Source: an uncultured Alphaproteobacteria bacterium (GTDB lineage Bacteria > Pseudomonadota > Alphaproteobacteria > RF32 > CAG-239). From it: a stretch of DNA of 6,261 nt. A program made the translations under genes and the position numbers. The stretch spans positions 1 to 6,261 of the forward strand of contig CAMOLN010000060.1 in assembly GCA_946618745.1 (NCBI GenBank), read 5' to 3'. The notes under the pieces were generated by a model. That model searched no databases, was not told the DNA's origin, and was given only the letters and a program-made list of their open reading frames with translations. Positions 5,691 through 6,261 of this stretch are shown here, piece after piece (position 1 is the first letter of the stretch; every line of letters begins with the position of its first letter).

Positions 5691-6261
5691 ATGCACAATC
5701 TTCCGACATTAATTTCCGATTTAGCTTTGATTCTTATATGCGCCGGAGTAATCACGGTTATTTTTAGGAAACTCAAACAACCGATAGTATTGGGATATAT
5801 ACTCGTCGGTATGATTGTCGGGCCCCACATTATCGTAACCCCCACGGCCGTAGATAAAGAAAATATTCAAATTTGGGCTGATATCGGTGTAATTTTTCTC
5901 TTATTCAGTTTAGGTTTGGAATTCAGTTTCAAAAAAATCATCAATGTCGGTAAATCAGCAATTATAACCGCTATGACTAATATTTTGTTTATGCTGATAA
6001 TCGGTTATAACGTTGGATTGCAATTAGGTTGGTCAACAACTGAAAGTCTTTTCTTGGGCGGCATGATTTCAATGTCATCAACCACTATTATCATCAAAGC
6101 TTTCGAGGAAATGAATCTCAAGGGTGAAAAATTTACCGACTTGGTCTTTGGTGTTTTAGTGGTCGAAGATGTTGTCGGCATCTTACTTTTGGTATTATTA
6201 CCGTCAATCTCCATCGGTAAAAACGGCATTGGAATTGACATGTTGGTAAGCACCGGCAAAT
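5691..6261 (+). CDS. CPA2-family monovalent cation:proton antiporter (KefB/KefC-like), 5' part
   Basis: The first 190 codons of an inner-membrane antiporter that exchanges K+ or Na+ for protons. The gene runs off the right edge; whole family members have about 380-650 residues. The reading shows at least five hydrophobic segments (about 9-26, 32-49, 61-78, 88-108, 144-165). Family blocks are FRKLKQPIVLGYILVGMIVG (25-44) with GP next, GVIFLLFSLGLEFS (66-79), SMSSTTIIIKAFEE (127-140) and VVEDVVGI (147-154). D150 of the last block corresponds to the transport-site acidic position, with Glu before it where KefC has Gln. Whether a C-terminal RCK/TrkA domain follows cannot be seen, so KefB, KefC or YbaL cannot be told apart. 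It is transcribed divergently from the U32 gene. Confidence 0.92.
   Translation, partial: MHNLPTLISDLALILICAGVITVIFRKLKQPIVLGYILVGMIVGPHIIVTPTAVDKENIQIWADIGVIFLLFSLGLEFSFKKIINVGKSAIITAMTNILFMLIIGYNVGLQLGWSTTESLFLGGMISMSSTTIIIKAFEEMNLKGEKFTDLVFGVLVVEDVVGILLLVLLPSISIGKNGIGIDMLVSTGK

Noticed and set aside
6005..6259. A minus-strand 84-codon ORF opposite the antiporter
   Set aside because: The plus strand encodes clear CPA2 family motifs through the whole interval, so this is a shadow frame.

Overview
The window is an AT-rich bacterial segment carrying five well-supported protein genes and one doubtful small ORF. It probably comes from an alphaproteobacterium with a low-GC genome. That rests mainly on a dense cluster of GANTC sites, the recognition sequence of the cell-cycle methyltransferase CcrM, beside a strong promoter just past rnhB. 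As I recall, rnhB is followed by ccrM in several alphaproteobacteria. No rRNA, tRNA, CRISPR array or insertion sequence is visible, so the taxonomic placement is inference.

Layout, left to right. Positions 1-163 are non-coding. They hold a promoter reading leftward off the window (extended -10 TATAAT, 17-base spacer), five GANTC sites within 61 bases behind it, and two abutting palindromes in its leader that overlap a Shine-Dalgarno-like AAAGGA at the very edge. Positions 164-3049 are a tight minus-strand operon, transcribed in the order secretion-type ATPase (PilT/DotB/TraJ class), S66 carboxypeptidase (LdcA/MccF class), ribonuclease HII. Its gaps are 9 and 3 bases. It begins with a GTG codon behind a good ribosome binding site and a plausible promoter.

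Positions 3156-3353 hold a doubtful 65-codon ORF that overlaps the 3' end of the next gene. Positions 3325-5595 encode a two-part U32-family protein, probably an RNA-hydroxylation factor of the RlhA/TrhP type. A 95-base divergent spacer follows, then a plus-strand CPA2-type cation:proton antiporter that runs off the right edge.

Most genes are housekeeping: RNA removal from DNA, murein peptide recycling or peptide-antibiotic detoxification, RNA modification, and ion homeostasis. The secretion ATPase has no visible secretion or pilus partners here. The most interesting signal is the left-edge regulatory region. It looks like the control region of a methylation-regulated gene, and ccrM itself is the leading candidate just outside the window.
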